DNA of 37,038 bases from Lachnospiraceae bacterium (GCA_017472325.1 JAFUQM010000067.1:1-37038); one strand, 5' to 3'. Positions 15,714-25,382 are shown, counted from the first letter of the stretch. Translations and numbers: made by a program. The notes: a model not told the origin generated them from the letters alone.

Positions 15714-16772
15714 ATGAAAACGGTTGCGCAGATGGCTCTGACTCCGGGTATGGAGTTAGCCGAAGACGTATATTCTTATAAAAATGAACTGCTCATTCCT
15801 GCTGACACAGTATTAGACGCAGCTATGATTGCCAGACTGGGCCGCTATTCTATTATGTGTGTATCAATTAAGGAAGAGGCGGATTATGCTGTAACACACT
15901 TTGAAAAAGTACATGTCAGCGAAACGTTCCGCCGCTTCGAAAAAGAATATCAGACAAATATGGCAGTTTATAAACTGATTATGAATGACTTTCTTGAAAA
16001 AGGAACACTTCCTCAATTAAATTATTTAATAGAAATCCACGATAATTTGAGAGGCTGTGTAGAAAATGGCGAACAGCTTCTTGATTTCTTATATAATATG
16101 CTTCCAAGCGAAGATGACATTACCTATGCCCATTGCCTAAATTCTGCACTAATTGCAGGTGTTTTTGCAACCTGGTTTGCCCTCTCCGCAGAAGATACCA
16201 AAACTTTGATCTTATGTGGATTCTTCTATGATGTAGGAAAATTTAAATTCCCAGAAAAAGTTATCTGGAAACCAGGTAAATTAAGCGATTTTGAATATAA
16301 CTGGATGAAAACCCATACTACAATCGGATATGACTTATTAAAGCACAAAGAAGCTTTAAACGAACATATTCTAAATGCAACCTTAATGCACCACGAACGT
16401 TGCGACGGTACTGGTTATCCTTCCAAGCTAAAAAGTGACGAAATTGACCGTTTTGCTAAGTATATTTCTATTGTAGACTCTTACGAAGCAATGACATCTG
16501 CAAGAACCTACCGTGCTTCTCTCACACCATTCCAGGTAATTGAAGAATTTGAGAAAAACGGTCTTGAAAAATATGACATGTTAATTCTCAGAACAATTTT
16601 GGAGCAAATTGCTGCTGCACAACTTGGAAGAACAGTCCGTTTAAGTGACGAACGCGAAGCTGTTGTCATCTTAACAAATAAACAGAATCTGTCCCGCCCA
16701 CTTGTAAAAGTAGAGGATACCGTCATCGATTTGTCTACATCATTAGATTTAAATATTATTGCTATTTTATAA
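15714..16772 (+). CDS. HD-GYP domain protein with degenerate HD motif
   Basis: A 352-aa soluble protein. GGAGG stands 7 bases before the chosen ATG (MKTVAQMALTPG). An N-terminal region of about 120 aa, common in clostridial HD-GYP proteins, precedes an HD-GYP domain at about 125-300. The GYP signature is intact (HHERCDGTGYP at 226-236), as are H140, K176, H201 and D255. The HD dyad itself reads Tyr172-Asp173 (FFYDVGK) instead of His-Asp. HD-GYP proteins are metal-dependent cyclic di-GMP phosphodiesterases; loss of this metal-ligand His may reduce or abolish activity, leaving a binding or regulatory role. It is monocistronic, with a strong promoter and a convergent terminator. Confidence 0.88.
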   Translation: MKTVAQMALTPGMELAEDVYSYKNELLIPADTVLDAAMIARLGRYSIMCVSIKEEADYAVTHFEKVHVSETFRRFEKEYQTNMAVYKLIMNDFLEKGTLPQLNYLIEIHDNLRGCVENGEQLLDFLYNMLPSEDDITYAHCLNSALIAGVFATWFALSAEDTKTLILCGFFYDVGKFKFPEKVIWKPGKLSDFEYNWMKTHTTIGYDLLKHKEALNEHILNATLMHHERCDGTGYPSKLKSDEIDRFAKYISIVDSYEAMTSARTYRASLTPFQVIEEFEKNGLEKYDMLILRTILEQIAAAQLGRTVRLSDEREAVVILTNKQNLSRPLVKVEDTVIDLSTSLDLNIIAIL

Positions 16773-16816
16773 AAATATATACCAATCGCAACGTGTTATT
16801 ACACTATTTGCGTTTT

Positions 16817-16880
16817 AACAAAAATAGTAGCGTATACGCAGGTTAATATTTATCCTGCACATGCGCTACTATTTTCTGTC
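16817..16880. terminator. Bidirectional terminator between HD-GYP and Nudix genes
   Basis: AAAATAGTAGCG (16821-16832) pairs exactly with CGCTACTATTTT (16864-16875), and an inner GCAGG (16838-16842) pairs with CCTGC (16854-16858). A-rich and T-rich flanks on both sides suit termination in either direction for the two convergent genes. Confidence 0.8.
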
Positions 16881-16883
16881 ATT

Positions 16884-17336
16884 TTAAAAATACTTACGAT
16901 TTCCCCAGAGCCTGTTCTTCTTCAACTCCAAATATTCATGATATGCTTTCTCCAGAATCTGTTTCTCGTTAGAAAACTTTAACAGATGATATGCTTCATG
17001 ATATTTATAGAATCCAGAATCTACAAAAAACTCTTCGCGTTGTGGTTTGCTATAATAGCTGTCCGCCATCATCAAATACCAGTGGACTTCTTTTTCTACG
17101 GTGTCTTCCGGTATATTAAATGTGTATTCACTTTTCCCTACATATTTAATAATAGACGCCTTTGCTCCTGACTCTTCCAGCACTTCCCTAAGTGCCGTAT
17201 CTTTGAACTCTTCGCCAGGTTCTACCGTTCCCTTAGGCAATACCCATCCTTCATACTTATTCTTATAATTCTTATACAAAAGGAGAATCTTACCTCGAAA
17301 TATAACCACACCGCCACAGCTTGTTGCTTCAATCAT
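16884..17336 (-). CDS. Nudix hydrolase
   Basis: A 150-aa Nudix protein. The Nudix box runs from G36 to about A58: G36, E42, then R50-E51-x-x-E54-E55-x-G57, which are the metal-binding residues of this pyrophosphatase family. The N-terminal SCGGVVIFRGKILLL strand and WVLPKGTVEPGE resemble Ap4A-type or general NDP-X hydrolases. I start at MIEATSCG because AGGAGG lies 7 bases before this ATG and the promoter lies just upstream; the longer frame would run through the promoter. The substrate cannot be told from sequence. It appears monocistronic. Confidence 0.88.
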   Translation of the reverse strand: MIEATSCGGVVIFRGKILLLYKNYKNKYEGWVLPKGTVEPGEEFKDTALREVLEESGAKASIIKYVGKSEYTFNIPEDTVEKEVHWYLMMADSYYSKPQREEFFVDSGFYKYHEAYHLLKFSNEKQILEKAYHEYLELKKNRLWGNRKYF

Positions 17337-17382
17337 TGCAATGCCTCCTGCCCTATGGTGTGTTGTAACTATGCCTATATTC

Positions 17383-17411
17383 AGTATATACGAATATTGT
17401 TTATAAGGCAA
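17383..17411 (-). promoter_or_regulatory. Promoter of the Nudix gene
   Basis: On the minus strand TTGCCT (17406-17411), 17 bases, TATACT (17383-17388), about 47 bases before the ATG at 17336. This supports the shorter start for the Nudix gene. Confidence 0.75.
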
Positions 17412-17447
17412 GCATCTATTCAGAATCTCGTTTGCATCAATATTTTT

Positions 17448-18914
17448 TTAAAATGGTGCCTGTTCAAAATAAGCATCGAAAATCCGTCGTGCTATCGGCA
17501 CAGCATAATCTCCACCTGAGCCAGCACCTTCAATAATAATCGTAACTGCAACCTGCGGATTGTCCGCCGGTGCAAAACCAGTAAACCAAGCATGACTGTC
17601 AGCATTCTGATTATACTCAGCCGATCCGGTCTTACCTGCTGCTGTATATCCCTGTCCTGAAAGTTTCGTTGCTGTTCCCGATTCTACAACTTCCTGCATC
17701 AGCATCTTGAGAGCAGATGCCTCTTCCACACTCATAAATGTTCCATATGTTTCTGGCTGAAACTGCTTTACAATTACGTTTTTATCCGTTTCTACCCGGT
17801 CAATAATATATGGCTTCATCAATATACCATCATTTGCAATAGCAGATGTAATCATACATAAATGTATTGGTGTCATTTGAGTTTTTCCCTGACCAATAGA
17901 GCTTTGTATCATATCTTCATTCGAAATCTCATCTGACATCAAAAGAGAGCTTTGCTTATAGTTTAAGTTCACAGGCAATTCCTTATTAAATAACAACGTA
18001 TCTAATGTATCTGCAAACTTTTCTCTATCCAACTGCATCCCTATATTTGCAAAGGAAGCATTGCAGGATTTGGCAAACGCTTTCGTAAAATCCACGCTGC
18101 CATGATTCGTGCCATGATAACAACGTATAGTATTATCTTCCATCGTATAACTTCCTTTACACTGAAACTGAAAATTATGATATGTCTCTGGATTTTCTCT
18201 CATATATTCTAAAGCAGATATTATTTTGAATGTGGAACCCGGAGGATACAATCCCTGCGTTGCCCGATTTAACAATACCGAACTATCTTCATTTGCAAGT
18301 AAGTCTTCCCAGATAGTCACAATTTCATTTGGATTATAATCCGGCTTTGACACAATTGCAAGAATTTCTCCTGTATCTGGCTTCATCACAATTGCTGCGC
18401 CCTTATAAATTCCCATTTCACGGTCAATGACCTGTTGAATCTGTGTATCTAGCGTAGTAATAACAGAATCTCCCGGATTTTTGCTTCCAGAAGTTTCGTA
18501 TTTTACTTTATCCACAAAAGGAAGATTACACTGAATCAGATAATAATTTGCCAGAGACTCAATTCCTGTTTTTCCTTTTGTGGAATAGCCAACTGCATGA
18601 GAAAATAAATTGCCATAAGGATATTGTCTTAACTCTGTGCCATCCTCTGTTGTAATTGTTTCTGCCAGCACTTCTTTATCTCTAGAATAAATTGTCCCTC
18701 TTGTATTTTGTGCTGCTAGTAATGCCTGCCTTCCATTATAACTGTTATTAAGCATCTCTTCTTTGTTGGCAGCAGCAAAATAAATAAAATGTCCTAGCAT
18801 TGCCAGAAATAATACTACAAAGCCATATGTCACTAGCATAATTTCTTTATTCTGTTTATCTTTGGGTTTCTGTTTTTCGCTCTTGCTGCGTTCCCATTTT
18901 TTTCCTAACAACAC
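17448..18914 (-). CDS. Class B penicillin-binding protein (transpeptidase)
   Basis: A class B PBP of 488 aa from the chosen GTG start. A cytoplasmic basic tail is followed by a membrane helix at about 26-48, a short dimerisation region and the transpeptidase domain. Active-site motifs are S227-T-F-K230, S283-C-N285 and K428-T-G430. It crosslinks peptidoglycan with the adjacent SEDS glycosyltransferase. GGAGG lies 5 bases before GTG (18914) and 8 before the following TTG; no ATG is well placed. The start overlaps the end of the ftsW-like gene by 59 bases in another frame. The short N-terminal region resembles clostridial PbpA-type proteins more than FtsI, and the SEDS pairing may serve elongation, division or spore cortex. 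Confidence 0.9.
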   Translation of the reverse strand: MLLGKKWERSKSEKQKPKDKQNKEIMLVTYGFVVLFLAMLGHFIYFAAANKEEMLNNSYNGRQALLAAQNTRGTIYSRDKEVLAETITTEDGTELRQYPYGNLFSHAVGYSTKGKTGIESLANYYLIQCNLPFVDKVKYETSGSKNPGDSVITTLDTQIQQVIDREMGIYKGAAIVMKPDTGEILAIVSKPDYNPNEIVTIWEDLLANEDSSVLLNRATQGLYPPGSTFKIISALEYMRENPETYHNFQFQCKGSYTMEDNTIRCYHGTNHGSVDFTKAFAKSCNASFANIGMQLDREKFADTLDTLLFNKELPVNLNYKQSSLLMSDEISNEDMIQSSIGQGKTQMTPIHLCMITSAIANDGILMKPYIIDRVETDKNVIVKQFQPETYGTFMSVEEASALKMLMQEVVESGTATKLSGQGYTAAGKTGSAEYNQNADSHAWFTGFAPADNPQVAVTIIIEGAGSGGDYAVPIARRIFDAYFEQAPF

Positions 18915-20223
18915 TTTTGCCTCCAACCTGTCTGATACAATAAATTCCTTCAATGACTGCAAACATGATAAGAGTAGCCATTACCGAACTTCCACCATAA
19001 CTGATAAGCGGCAGCGTAACTCCCGTTAGTGGGATAAACTTTGTACCACCACCTACCGTTAGAAAAATCTGAAATCCATATGTTACTCCAAGTCCAAATG
19101 CTACCATCTGATAAAACTTGTCCTTTACCCGCATAGCAATATTCATAAACATAATAAAACAACTAATATACAGCATAATCAGGCAAATACAAAACAGCAA
19201 TCCCAATTCTTCTGCAATTGCTGAAAACACAAAGTCTGTTTCGACATAAGGAATATCTCTTGGTGTTCCTCCATAAATTCCCAATCCAAACATGCCACCT
19301 GAACTAATTGCAAATAATGATTGGGCAATCTGATATCCTGCATCATCAATCACACTCCAGGGGTCTTTCCATGCCTGTACACGCACCTGTATATGAGAAA
19401 ACATATGATATGCTACCACACTCGCAATTGCCGCACATCCTGCCGCCACTAATAAATAAACCGGCTTCTTTGTTGCAATATATAGCATCATAACATACGT
19501 CACAAAGAAAATAAGTGCGCTGCCCAGGTCCCTTGATAGCACAAGAATTATAACATGGATTCCTGCAGCGATTGCTGATACAACAATTGTTTTGAAATCC
19601 TCTGCTTCTTTTAAAATACCAGCAACGAAAAATACATAAACGATTTTAATAAACTCTGATGGTTGAAATGTAACACCCCACAGAGAAAAAGAAAGTTTTG
19701 ATCCATTTGTTACTGCTCCCATCACAAGCACAATCCCTAATGTCACAATTCCGATTCCTGCATATATCCATGTTATCTGTTTCAATATCATCAGTTTCCT
19801 AATTATCTGAGGAATTATCATTGCTATAACAATAGATAACACGACAATCAAAAACTGTTTTACTGACTTTTCAAAAGAGAGTCTTGTTAAAATCACAAAT
19901 CCTACACTCAGCAACATACACATATTATTAACAATCAATTTATTAGAACGAGGATATATCATACTATACAATGTAATTGTTGCAAATAAAGCTATCTGCT
20001 GGAATGCAAAGAAAAATAAATATTCTATCTTATTGGTCTTAATACAAATATCCAGATAACACATAAAGTGGAAACAAAACATAAAAATATTCTGTCTAAT
20101 GTAAATCCCTCTTCTACGCTCCTCGTTATCAAAACGGAATACGGCAAAGCATTCATACGTATAAAGTGCCATAAAAAGCGTTATTATATATTTGGATATT
20201 TCTAATACATAATGTTGCATCAC
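18856..20223 (-). CDS. FtsW/RodA/SpoVE-family SEDS peptidoglycan glycosyltransferase
   Basis: A 455-aa polytopic membrane protein with about 10-12 hydrophobic helices. SEDS signatures are present: QPSEFIKIVYVFF, LSRDLGSALIFF, the extracellular loop with GDRV-like VQAWKDPW, and the C-terminal FIPLTGVTLPLISYGGSS. SEDS proteins polymerise lipid II with a class B PBP partner; the PBP gene follows with a 59-base overlap. A GTG-ATG pair sits behind AAGGAGG; either may be used. The long N-terminal hydrophobic part (about 1-140) before the SEDS core is usual for this clostridial subtype. I do not choose between FtsW, RodA and SpoVE. Confidence 0.92.
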   Translation of the reverse strand: MMQHYVLEISKYIITLFMALYTYECFAVFRFDNEERRRGIYIRQNIFMFCFHFMCYLDICIKTNKIEYLFFFAFQQIALFATITLYSMIYPRSNKLIVNNMCMLLSVGFVILTRLSFEKSVKQFLIVVLSIVIAMIIPQIIRKLMILKQITWIYAGIGIVTLGIVLVMGAVTNGSKLSFSLWGVTFQPSEFIKIVYVFFVAGILKEAEDFKTIVVSAIAAGIHVIILVLSRDLGSALIFFVTYVMMLYIATKKPVYLLVAAGCAAIASVVAYHMFSHIQVRVQAWKDPWSVIDDAGYQIAQSLFAISSGGMFGLGIYGGTPRDIPYVETDFVFSAIAEELGLLFCICLIMLYISCFIMFMNIAMRVKDKFYQMVAFGLGVTYGFQIFLTVGGGTKFIPLTGVTLPLISYGGSSVMATLIMFAVIEGIYCIRQVGGKSVVRKKMGTQQERKTETQR

Positions 20224-20240
20224 CCTACTCCTCCTTCTTC

Positions 20241-22472
20241 TTATTCTACCCCACGTTTATAGTGTCCATTTGTATATTCTCGATATGGCAAAGAAACGGG
20301 TGTCCCTTCTCGCATTTTATCAAAATACGTAATAATATCCTCTGTCTCTGCGCCAGATTCTGTTGTAAACAGCAATCGCATACTTGCTGGCTTATCTTTT
20401 GCAATTCCATCCAAAAACTGATGCAACGACAAAGGCACGCTGTTATATATAATGTTATAACAGTGCTTACAACAGGTATTGACCAAAAATTCTTTTTGAT
20501 AGCGGTCTACTAACATCGTACTTTGTCCTTGTTGTGCTATGCTACATTTCCCTTTTGTTTTGCGGATACAATTGGCTGTAATCATCATCGGAAGTCTGCC
20601 ATATACAACAACTTCCATTCCCTGCAGTCCAAGCTGCTTTTGTTCTTTTCCATTTAATTCTAATGGCGCTGTCAGTTTTACACCATGTTGTCCAAAAAAT
20701 TGCTTGCTTTCTGTATTCCATACATACAGATTTGCATCCAGCAAAATTTCTTTCTCCCATCCTATTTCCTGAAGCCACTGCCATGTTTCTAGATTCTTTA
20801 CAAGAATTCCTGCTATCTCGTATGTCTGCAATTTTTGTCTAACTTCTTCCAGATAACTTTGACTTCTTTTTCGAAGAATATGTGGCATTGCCAGATATAA
20901 CGCTGGCTTTGTCTGGTTTATATAACGCTCATCCGACTCCAATGCTTCCCCTATATCATATGCAGTAAGCACTGCATTTACTGCAATGTCATCAAACAGC
21001 AAATCTGAAGGTACATAAATCCGTTCTATTTCTCTTGCATGATACACTACCTCTAACTGTTTTGCATTTGATACTTCTGCTGTCAGAAGAATCTTAGAAT
21101 CTAAGTGAGAAGATAAAACACTTTCTTTTGTCGTATAAAGCTTAGGCTCCTCCGAACCTCCATCTATAGCTTCTCGTTCCTTCCTATTCGTTGCTGTCAA
21201 TGACACTTCTAACTGTTCTAACGCAGCTCTGCGTAGTTCATTCAATGCTTTTAACGGCATAAAAATGGAATCGTCCATAATTATCTTTAAATCTGAAAAA
21301 ACAAAAGGTGTATTGCCTGTTTTATTTATTTGTTTTTCAACACTTGCCTCATCAAGCGGCTGTTTCTGTGCTGCTTCCACTATATTACCCGTAACTCCAA
21401 CCTCTGTATCGTGTCTACGAACAGTTAAGCGTGCTGGTAATCCTTCTTTCAGCATCACGACACCCGTTATCGGAAGCTGTACTTTTTTCTCAATATAAGA
21501 TGTTCTTACCTCAGCAAGTAATGCATCATCACAGCCAACATAACTAGGTTTATGTGGTGTAATCATTTCAGCGCCATTGTGTCTGTCATAATATCCATCC
21601 TGCAAATCACTTCGCATATAAAGCGTTTTTAACTGTGCAAAATCTTTCTCCGAAACGCTAAATTCTGCTTTTGGATTCGCATAATATTTGTCTATATATT
21701 TACGATACAGTGCTGTAACACCAGCAGCATATTCTGGCTTTTTCATTCTTCCTTCTATTTTAAAGGAATCAATTCCTACTTCTATCAGTCTAGGAATCAT
21801 CTGAATCGTACACATATCTTTTAAGCTCAATGGATATTGTACACAAGACACCTCTCCATCTATCACTGTCTGATACGGCAAACGGCATGGTTGCGCACAT
21901 CGCCCTCTGTTTCCACTTCTTCCGCCAAGCAAACTACTAAACAAACACTGACCAGAATAGCAATAACACATAGCACCATGAATAAAAGTCTCTATCTCTA
22001 TATCTACCTGTTCTTTGATGGTTCTAATTTCATCTAACGATAATTCTCTTGCCGGCACAATCCTAACTGCACCAAGTTCCTTTAACAGCTTGGCTCCATG
22101 TACCCCCGTAATTGTCATCTGTGTACTAACATGCAATTCCATTCCCGGAAAATGCTTTTTCACAAAAGAAAACACACCCAAATCCTGTATAATGACACCA
22201 TCTAATCCTGCATTATAGTAAGGACTGAGATAATCATACAGTTCCTGCATTTCATAATTTTTTATTAAAGTATTTAATGTCAGATATACTTTGCGGTCAT
22301 AAAGATGCGCATATCGGATTGCGCTGCATACTTCTTCCTCTGAAAAATTATCTGCATAGGCTCTTGCACCAAATTTATGTCCACCCAAATATACCGCATC
22401 TGCACCTGCATGAATCGCACCTAAAAACGCTTCATAACTTCCTGCCGGTGCCAATAATTCTACTTTTTTCAT
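20241..22472 (-). CDS. U32 family peptidase / RlhA-like protein
   Basis: A 743-aa protein of peptidase family U32. The N-terminal TIM-barrel-like part (about 1-300) carries ELLAPAGSYEAFLGAIHAGADAVYLGG-type start residues, the cysteine-rich segment with C169, C171, C176, C192 and C196, and KIEGRMKKPEYAA. A C-terminal U32-associated domain (DUF3656-like) follows, with further cysteines near 665-670 (NTCCKHC). Relatives RlhA and TrhP hydroxylate 23S rRNA or tRNA uridines/cytidines, so an RNA-modifying role is as likely as proteolysis. GGAG stands before the ATG. It lies between zapA and the ftsW-like gene, with only 17 bases to the latter. Confidence 0.9.
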   Translation of the reverse strand: MKKVELLAPAGSYEAFLGAIHAGADAVYLGGHKFGARAYADNFSEEEVCSAIRYAHLYDRKVYLTLNTLIKNYEMQELYDYLSPYYNAGLDGVIIQDLGVFSFVKKHFPGMELHVSTQMTITGVHGAKLLKELGAVRIVPARELSLDEIRTIKEQVDIEIETFIHGAMCYCYSGQCLFSSLLGGRSGNRGRCAQPCRLPYQTVIDGEVSCVQYPLSLKDMCTIQMIPRLIEVGIDSFKIEGRMKKPEYAAGVTALYRKYIDKYYANPKAEFSVSEKDFAQLKTLYMRSDLQDGYYDRHNGAEMITPHKPSYVGCDDALLAEVRTSYIEKKVQLPITGVVMLKEGLPARLTVRRHDTEVGVTGNIVEAAQKQPLDEASVEKQINKTGNTPFVFSDLKIIMDDSIFMPLKALNELRRAALEQLEVSLTATNRKEREAIDGGSEEPKLYTTKESVLSSHLDSKILLTAEVSNAKQLEVVYHAREIERIYVPSDLLFDDIAVNAVLTAYDIGEALESDERYINQTKPALYLAMPHILRKRSQSYLEEVRQKLQTYEIAGILVKNLETWQWLQEIGWEKEILLDANLYVWNTESKQFFGQHGVKLTAPLELNGKEQKQLGLQGMEVVVYGRLPMMITANCIRKTKGKCSIAQQGQSTMLVDRYQKEFLVNTCCKHCYNIIYNSVPLSLHQFLDGIAKDKPASMRLLFTTESGAETEDIITYFDKMREGTPVSLPYREYTNGHYKRGVE

Positions 22473-22502
22473 ATAAACTCCAATTCCCCAAGTAACAAAT
22501 CA

Positions 22503-22520
22503 GGCTGTCATAAGACAGCC
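22503..22520 (-). terminator. Short GC hairpin between zapA and the U32 gene
   Basis: GGCTGTC (22503-22509), loop ATAA, GACAGCC (22514-22520). It lies about 30 bases after the zapA stop on the minus strand and is followed by TGATTTGTTACTT, a mediocre U-rich tail. Partial termination between zapA and the U32 gene is likely. Confidence 0.5.
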
Positions 22521-22550
22521 CGTTTATTTGTTAAAATTTTCTCTTTTGTG

Positions 22551-22964
22551 CTATTTCTTTTTGTTGTATTCCTTCAGCTCTGTTTCCATGCGGACAATTG
22601 TCTTCGCATTATCATTCAACTCTTTTTGCATTGTCTTGATTGATTTCTCAGTACTTTCCAGTTTAATCTGTGCTGCTATCAATTCATGTTTTAAATCATA
22701 CAGTTCCTTCTCTTTTGATTCAATATCCTCTTCCAAAAGCGTAATCTGCTGTTTCGCTTTAAAATAATCATCTGCAATATTAAGCTGAAGCAGAACATTC
22801 TGTGTGTCCAGAGACTGTCTTCTGAATCCATCCACTTTATTATATTCTGCCATTTTATTATTGATATAAGAAGCTACCTTCTGTAAATATTCTTCACTTT
22901 CATATCCACTTAAAGTAAATACCTTGCCTCCAATGATAACTTCTGTATCTGTTTTAACTGACAT
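22551..22964 (-). CDS. zapA: Cell division protein ZapA
   Basis: A 137-aa ZapA-like protein. The N-terminal globular domain (about 1-60) shows the family pattern VIIGGKVFTLSGYESEEYLQKVASYINNKM, then a long coiled coil from about 75 to the end. ZapA crosslinks FtsZ filaments at midcell. The coiled coil is longer than in short bacillar ZapA, as usual for clostridia. It lies upstream of the U32 and SEDS/PBP genes, giving a division and envelope cluster. Confidence 0.9.
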   Translation of the reverse strand: MSVKTDTEVIIGGKVFTLSGYESEEYLQKVASYINNKMAEYNKVDGFRRQSLDTQNVLLQLNIADDYFKAKQQITLLEEDIESKEKELYDLKHELIAAQIKLESTEKSIKTMQKELNDNAKTIVRMETELKEYNKKK

Positions 22965-23075
22965 AACATATCCTCTTTCACATTAACATATTTAACCTAA
23001 ATATATCTAAAACACTATATTTATACAAAATATGCACATTTTCACATTTGCTAATACAACATCTATTATAACAAA

Positions 23076-24074
23076 TCATAGAGGATTTTCAAGTCCTAAA
23101 TGGCCATATGCCAAATCTGTTACCATACGCCCTCTCGGTGTTCTTGTAATGAAACCATTTTTTAGCAGATATGGCTCATATACATCTTCTATAGTCCCTG
23201 CATCTTCTCCAATGGACGCCGCAAGTGTATCTAGTCCAACAGGACCTCCTTTAAACTTATGAATCATAGTCAAAAGAATATTTCTATCAATGTGATCAAG
23301 ACCCATTTTATCTACATCAAGTAAATCCAGGGCAATATTTGCCACTTCTTCTGTAATAACTCCGTTATATCTAACTTGTGCAAAATCACGCACTCTTTTG
23401 AGAATACGATTTGCAAGTCTCGGTGTTCCCCTGCTTCGTCTGGCAAGTTCTAATGCACCCGCTTCATCAATCTCAACTTGAAGTATTTTTGCAGAATGCA
23501 TAATAATTAACTTTAACTCATCAACTGAATAAAACTCCAGTCTATGAATTACACCAAATCTATCCCGTAATGGTGCAGTCAAAAGTCCGGCTCTTGTTGT
23601 TGCTCCCACCAATGTAAATTTGGGCAAGTCCAATCGGATGGAACGTGCAGATGCACCTTTACCAATCATAATGTCAATCACATAGTCTTCCATAGCAGGA
23701 TAAAGCACTTCTTCTACTTGTCTGTTCAGACGATGAATTTCATCCACAAAAAGCAAATCACCTTCTTGCAAATTATTTAGAATAGCCGCCATTTCTCCTG
23801 GTTTTTCAATTGCTGGTCCACTTGTTACCTTCATATTAACGCCCATCTCATTGGCAATAATACCAGCAAGTGTTGTCTTTCCAAGTCCAGGTGGTCCATA
23901 AAATAAAACATGATCTAGGGAATCCTGTCTCTGTTTGGCTGCTTCTATGTATATCTTTAAATTTTCCTTCGCCTTCTGTTGACCAATGTAGTCATCCAGA
24001 CATTGCGGTCTTAAACTACCTTCTATTTTGACATCTTCTTCCATCAGATTTGTTTCAATAATCCGCTTCGCCAT
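23076..24074 (-). CDS. ruvB: Holliday junction branch migration ATPase RuvB
   Basis: A 332-aa RuvB, normal length. It is the AAA+ motor that drives branch migration with RuvA. Walker A GPPGLGKT is at 60-67, Walker B DEIHRL follows, and the sensor stretch [18 protein letters not shown] and arginine finger region are intact; the C-terminal winged helix ends with [17 protein letters not shown] start it at MAKRIIET, as in relatives; AGGAG lies 13 bases upstream, a long spacing, and an upstream GTG at 24128 is the alternative. It is cotranscribed with ruvA. Confidence 0.97.
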   Translation of the reverse strand: MAKRIIETNLMEEDVKIEGSLRPQCLDDYIGQQKAKENLKIYIEAAKQRQDSLDHVLFYGPPGLGKTTLAGIIANEMGVNMKVTSGPAIEKPGEMAAILNNLQEGDLLFVDEIHRLNRQVEEVLYPAMEDYVIDIMIGKGASARSIRLDLPKFTLVGATTRAGLLTAPLRDRFGVIHRLEFYSVDELKLIIMHSAKILQVEIDEAGALELARRSRGTPRLANRILKRVRDFAQVRYNGVITEEVANIALDLLDVDKMGLDHIDRNILLTMIHKFKGGPVGLDTLAASIGEDAGTIEDVYEPYLLKNGFITRTPRGRMVTDLAYGHLGLENPL

Positions 24075-24157
24075 AATAACAGCTATGCTCCTTCCAACGC
24101 TTTTTTTCTCTGTGGCATATAAGATCACATCTCTTTAAATTTCCACATAATTAAGAA

Positions 24158-24766
24158 CTATAAAAATGACATTTTCTTTAGTGCCGCCTTTAAAATATCT
24201 TCTACATTCATATCGTCTGTCAGCACAATCTGTTTGACTGCCTTTAAGGCATCTGATGCCGAATATCCTAGTGCAGTCAAGGCTTCTACTGCTTCGCTCT
24301 TAGCATCCTGCAATGCCGATGTCTCCATCTGTGTCCGTGTTTCTTTATTTACAAACGTATCCTCTATCGATACTTTATCCTTCAAATCTAAAATCAGGCG
24401 TTCCGCCGTTTTTGCACCAATACCTGGTGCCTTAGAAATTGCTTTGGCATCTCCTGAAATAATGGCCAGGCGCAAATCATCCGCCGTCATTGCTGATAAA
24501 ATTGCAAGTCCGCCTTTTGGTCCAATACCGCTTACTGTAATAACCTTCTTAAAAATATCAAGGTCATCCTTTGTCAGGAAACCATACAAAGAAAAAGCAT
24601 CCTCTCTAACAAGTGTATAGGTATATATCTTAACCTCTTCTCCAATTGGCGGTAAAAGCGCTGCAATAGAGGAAGAAATCTTAATATTATATCCAATGTG
24701 ATTCACTTCCAGTACAAGGTTATCTTCTGATATATCAGCTACCTCACCTTTTAAATACGCAAACAT
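24158..24766 (-). CDS. ruvA: Holliday junction DNA helicase subunit RuvA
   Basis: A 202-aa RuvA with the OB-fold N-terminal domain (about 1-63), the helix-hairpin-helix middle domain (FKKVITVSGIGPKGGLAILS and APGIGAKTAERLILDLKDK) and the flexible C-terminal RuvB-contacting domain (about 150-202, ALTALGYSASDALKAV). It binds four-way junctions as a tetramer. GAGG stands 4 bases before the ATG. It starts the ruvAB operon from its own promoter. Confidence 0.97.
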   Translation of the reverse strand: MFAYLKGEVADISEDNLVLEVNHIGYNIKISSSIAALLPPIGEEVKIYTYTLVREDAFSLYGFLTKDDLDIFKKVITVSGIGPKGGLAILSAMTADDLRLAIISGDAKAISKAPGIGAKTAERLILDLKDKVSIEDTFVNKETRTQMETSALQDAKSEAVEALTALGYSASDALKAVKQIVLTDDMNVEDILKAALKKMSFL

Positions 24767-24809
24767 AGTTCCTCTGCTCCTTCATTCTACTTCTCTTATA
24801 ACTTATTTT

Positions 24810-24838
24810 ATCATAGCATAATCGAACATATGTTTCAA
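24810..24838 (-). promoter_or_regulatory. Promoter of ruvAB
   Basis: On the minus strand TTGAAA (24833-24838), 17 bases, TATGAT (24810-24815), 44 bases before the ruvA ATG. The -35 box overlaps the stop codon of the upstream Gx transporter gene. No clear LexA box was seen here. Confidence 0.8.
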
Positions 24839-25332
24839 GTCTCTCTTTTCATTTTCTTGATAACTTCTTTTGCTGCTGTTCCAAGCAAAAGTCCTGTTAC
24901 AGCTCCCGCTACAACAAGAAACGGTAAATAATAAAATATCTGTACTGTATTTACCACAAAGGCAGCAACAATACATTGTCCAACATTATGGAACACACCA
25001 CCTGCTATACTGACTCCTGTCATAGAAAGGACTTTTATTTTCTTACAAAAAGCCATGATAAAAAAGCTACAAAAAGCACCCGCAAGACTATAAAACAATC
25101 CATACATATTCCCAAACAAAAACGCGTTCAAAACAATACGCAACACATTTACTGCAAGCGCTTCTTTCCAGCCATACAAATACAATATCATAACCACAAG
25201 CAAGTTCGGCAGTCCTAACTTCATACCTGGAATTCCAAAATAAAATGGAATTAACATTTCTATATATGACAATATCAATGCAGCTGCAACTGCCAGTCCC
25301 ATATATGCTGTTTTTTTCATATTTTCTCTCAT
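24835..25332 (-). CDS. Gx transporter family membrane protein
   Basis: A 165-aa protein with about five hydrophobic helices of the Gx transporter family, sometimes named heptaprenyl diphosphate synthase component I. The conserved GMKLGLPNLLVVMILYLYGWKEAL stretch at about 36-60 fits the family and resembles S components of ECF vitamin transporters. The substrate is unknown. Two starts are possible (25332, or 25320 giving MKKTAY). It follows the NusG domain II gene by about 50 bases, a pairing common in clostridia. Confidence 0.85.
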   Translation of the reverse strand: MRENMKKTAYMGLAVAAALILSYIEMLIPFYFGIPGMKLGLPNLLVVMILYLYGWKEALAVNVLRIVLNAFLFGNMYGLFYSLAGAFCSFFIMAFCKKIKVLSMTGVSIAGGVFHNVGQCIVAAFVVNTVQIFYYLPFLVVAGAVTGLLLGTAAKEVIKKMKRET

Positions 25333-25382
25333 TCTCTGCTTTCGCTATACAATCAGTAAGCAGCGATTATTTTCCTCCCGTT

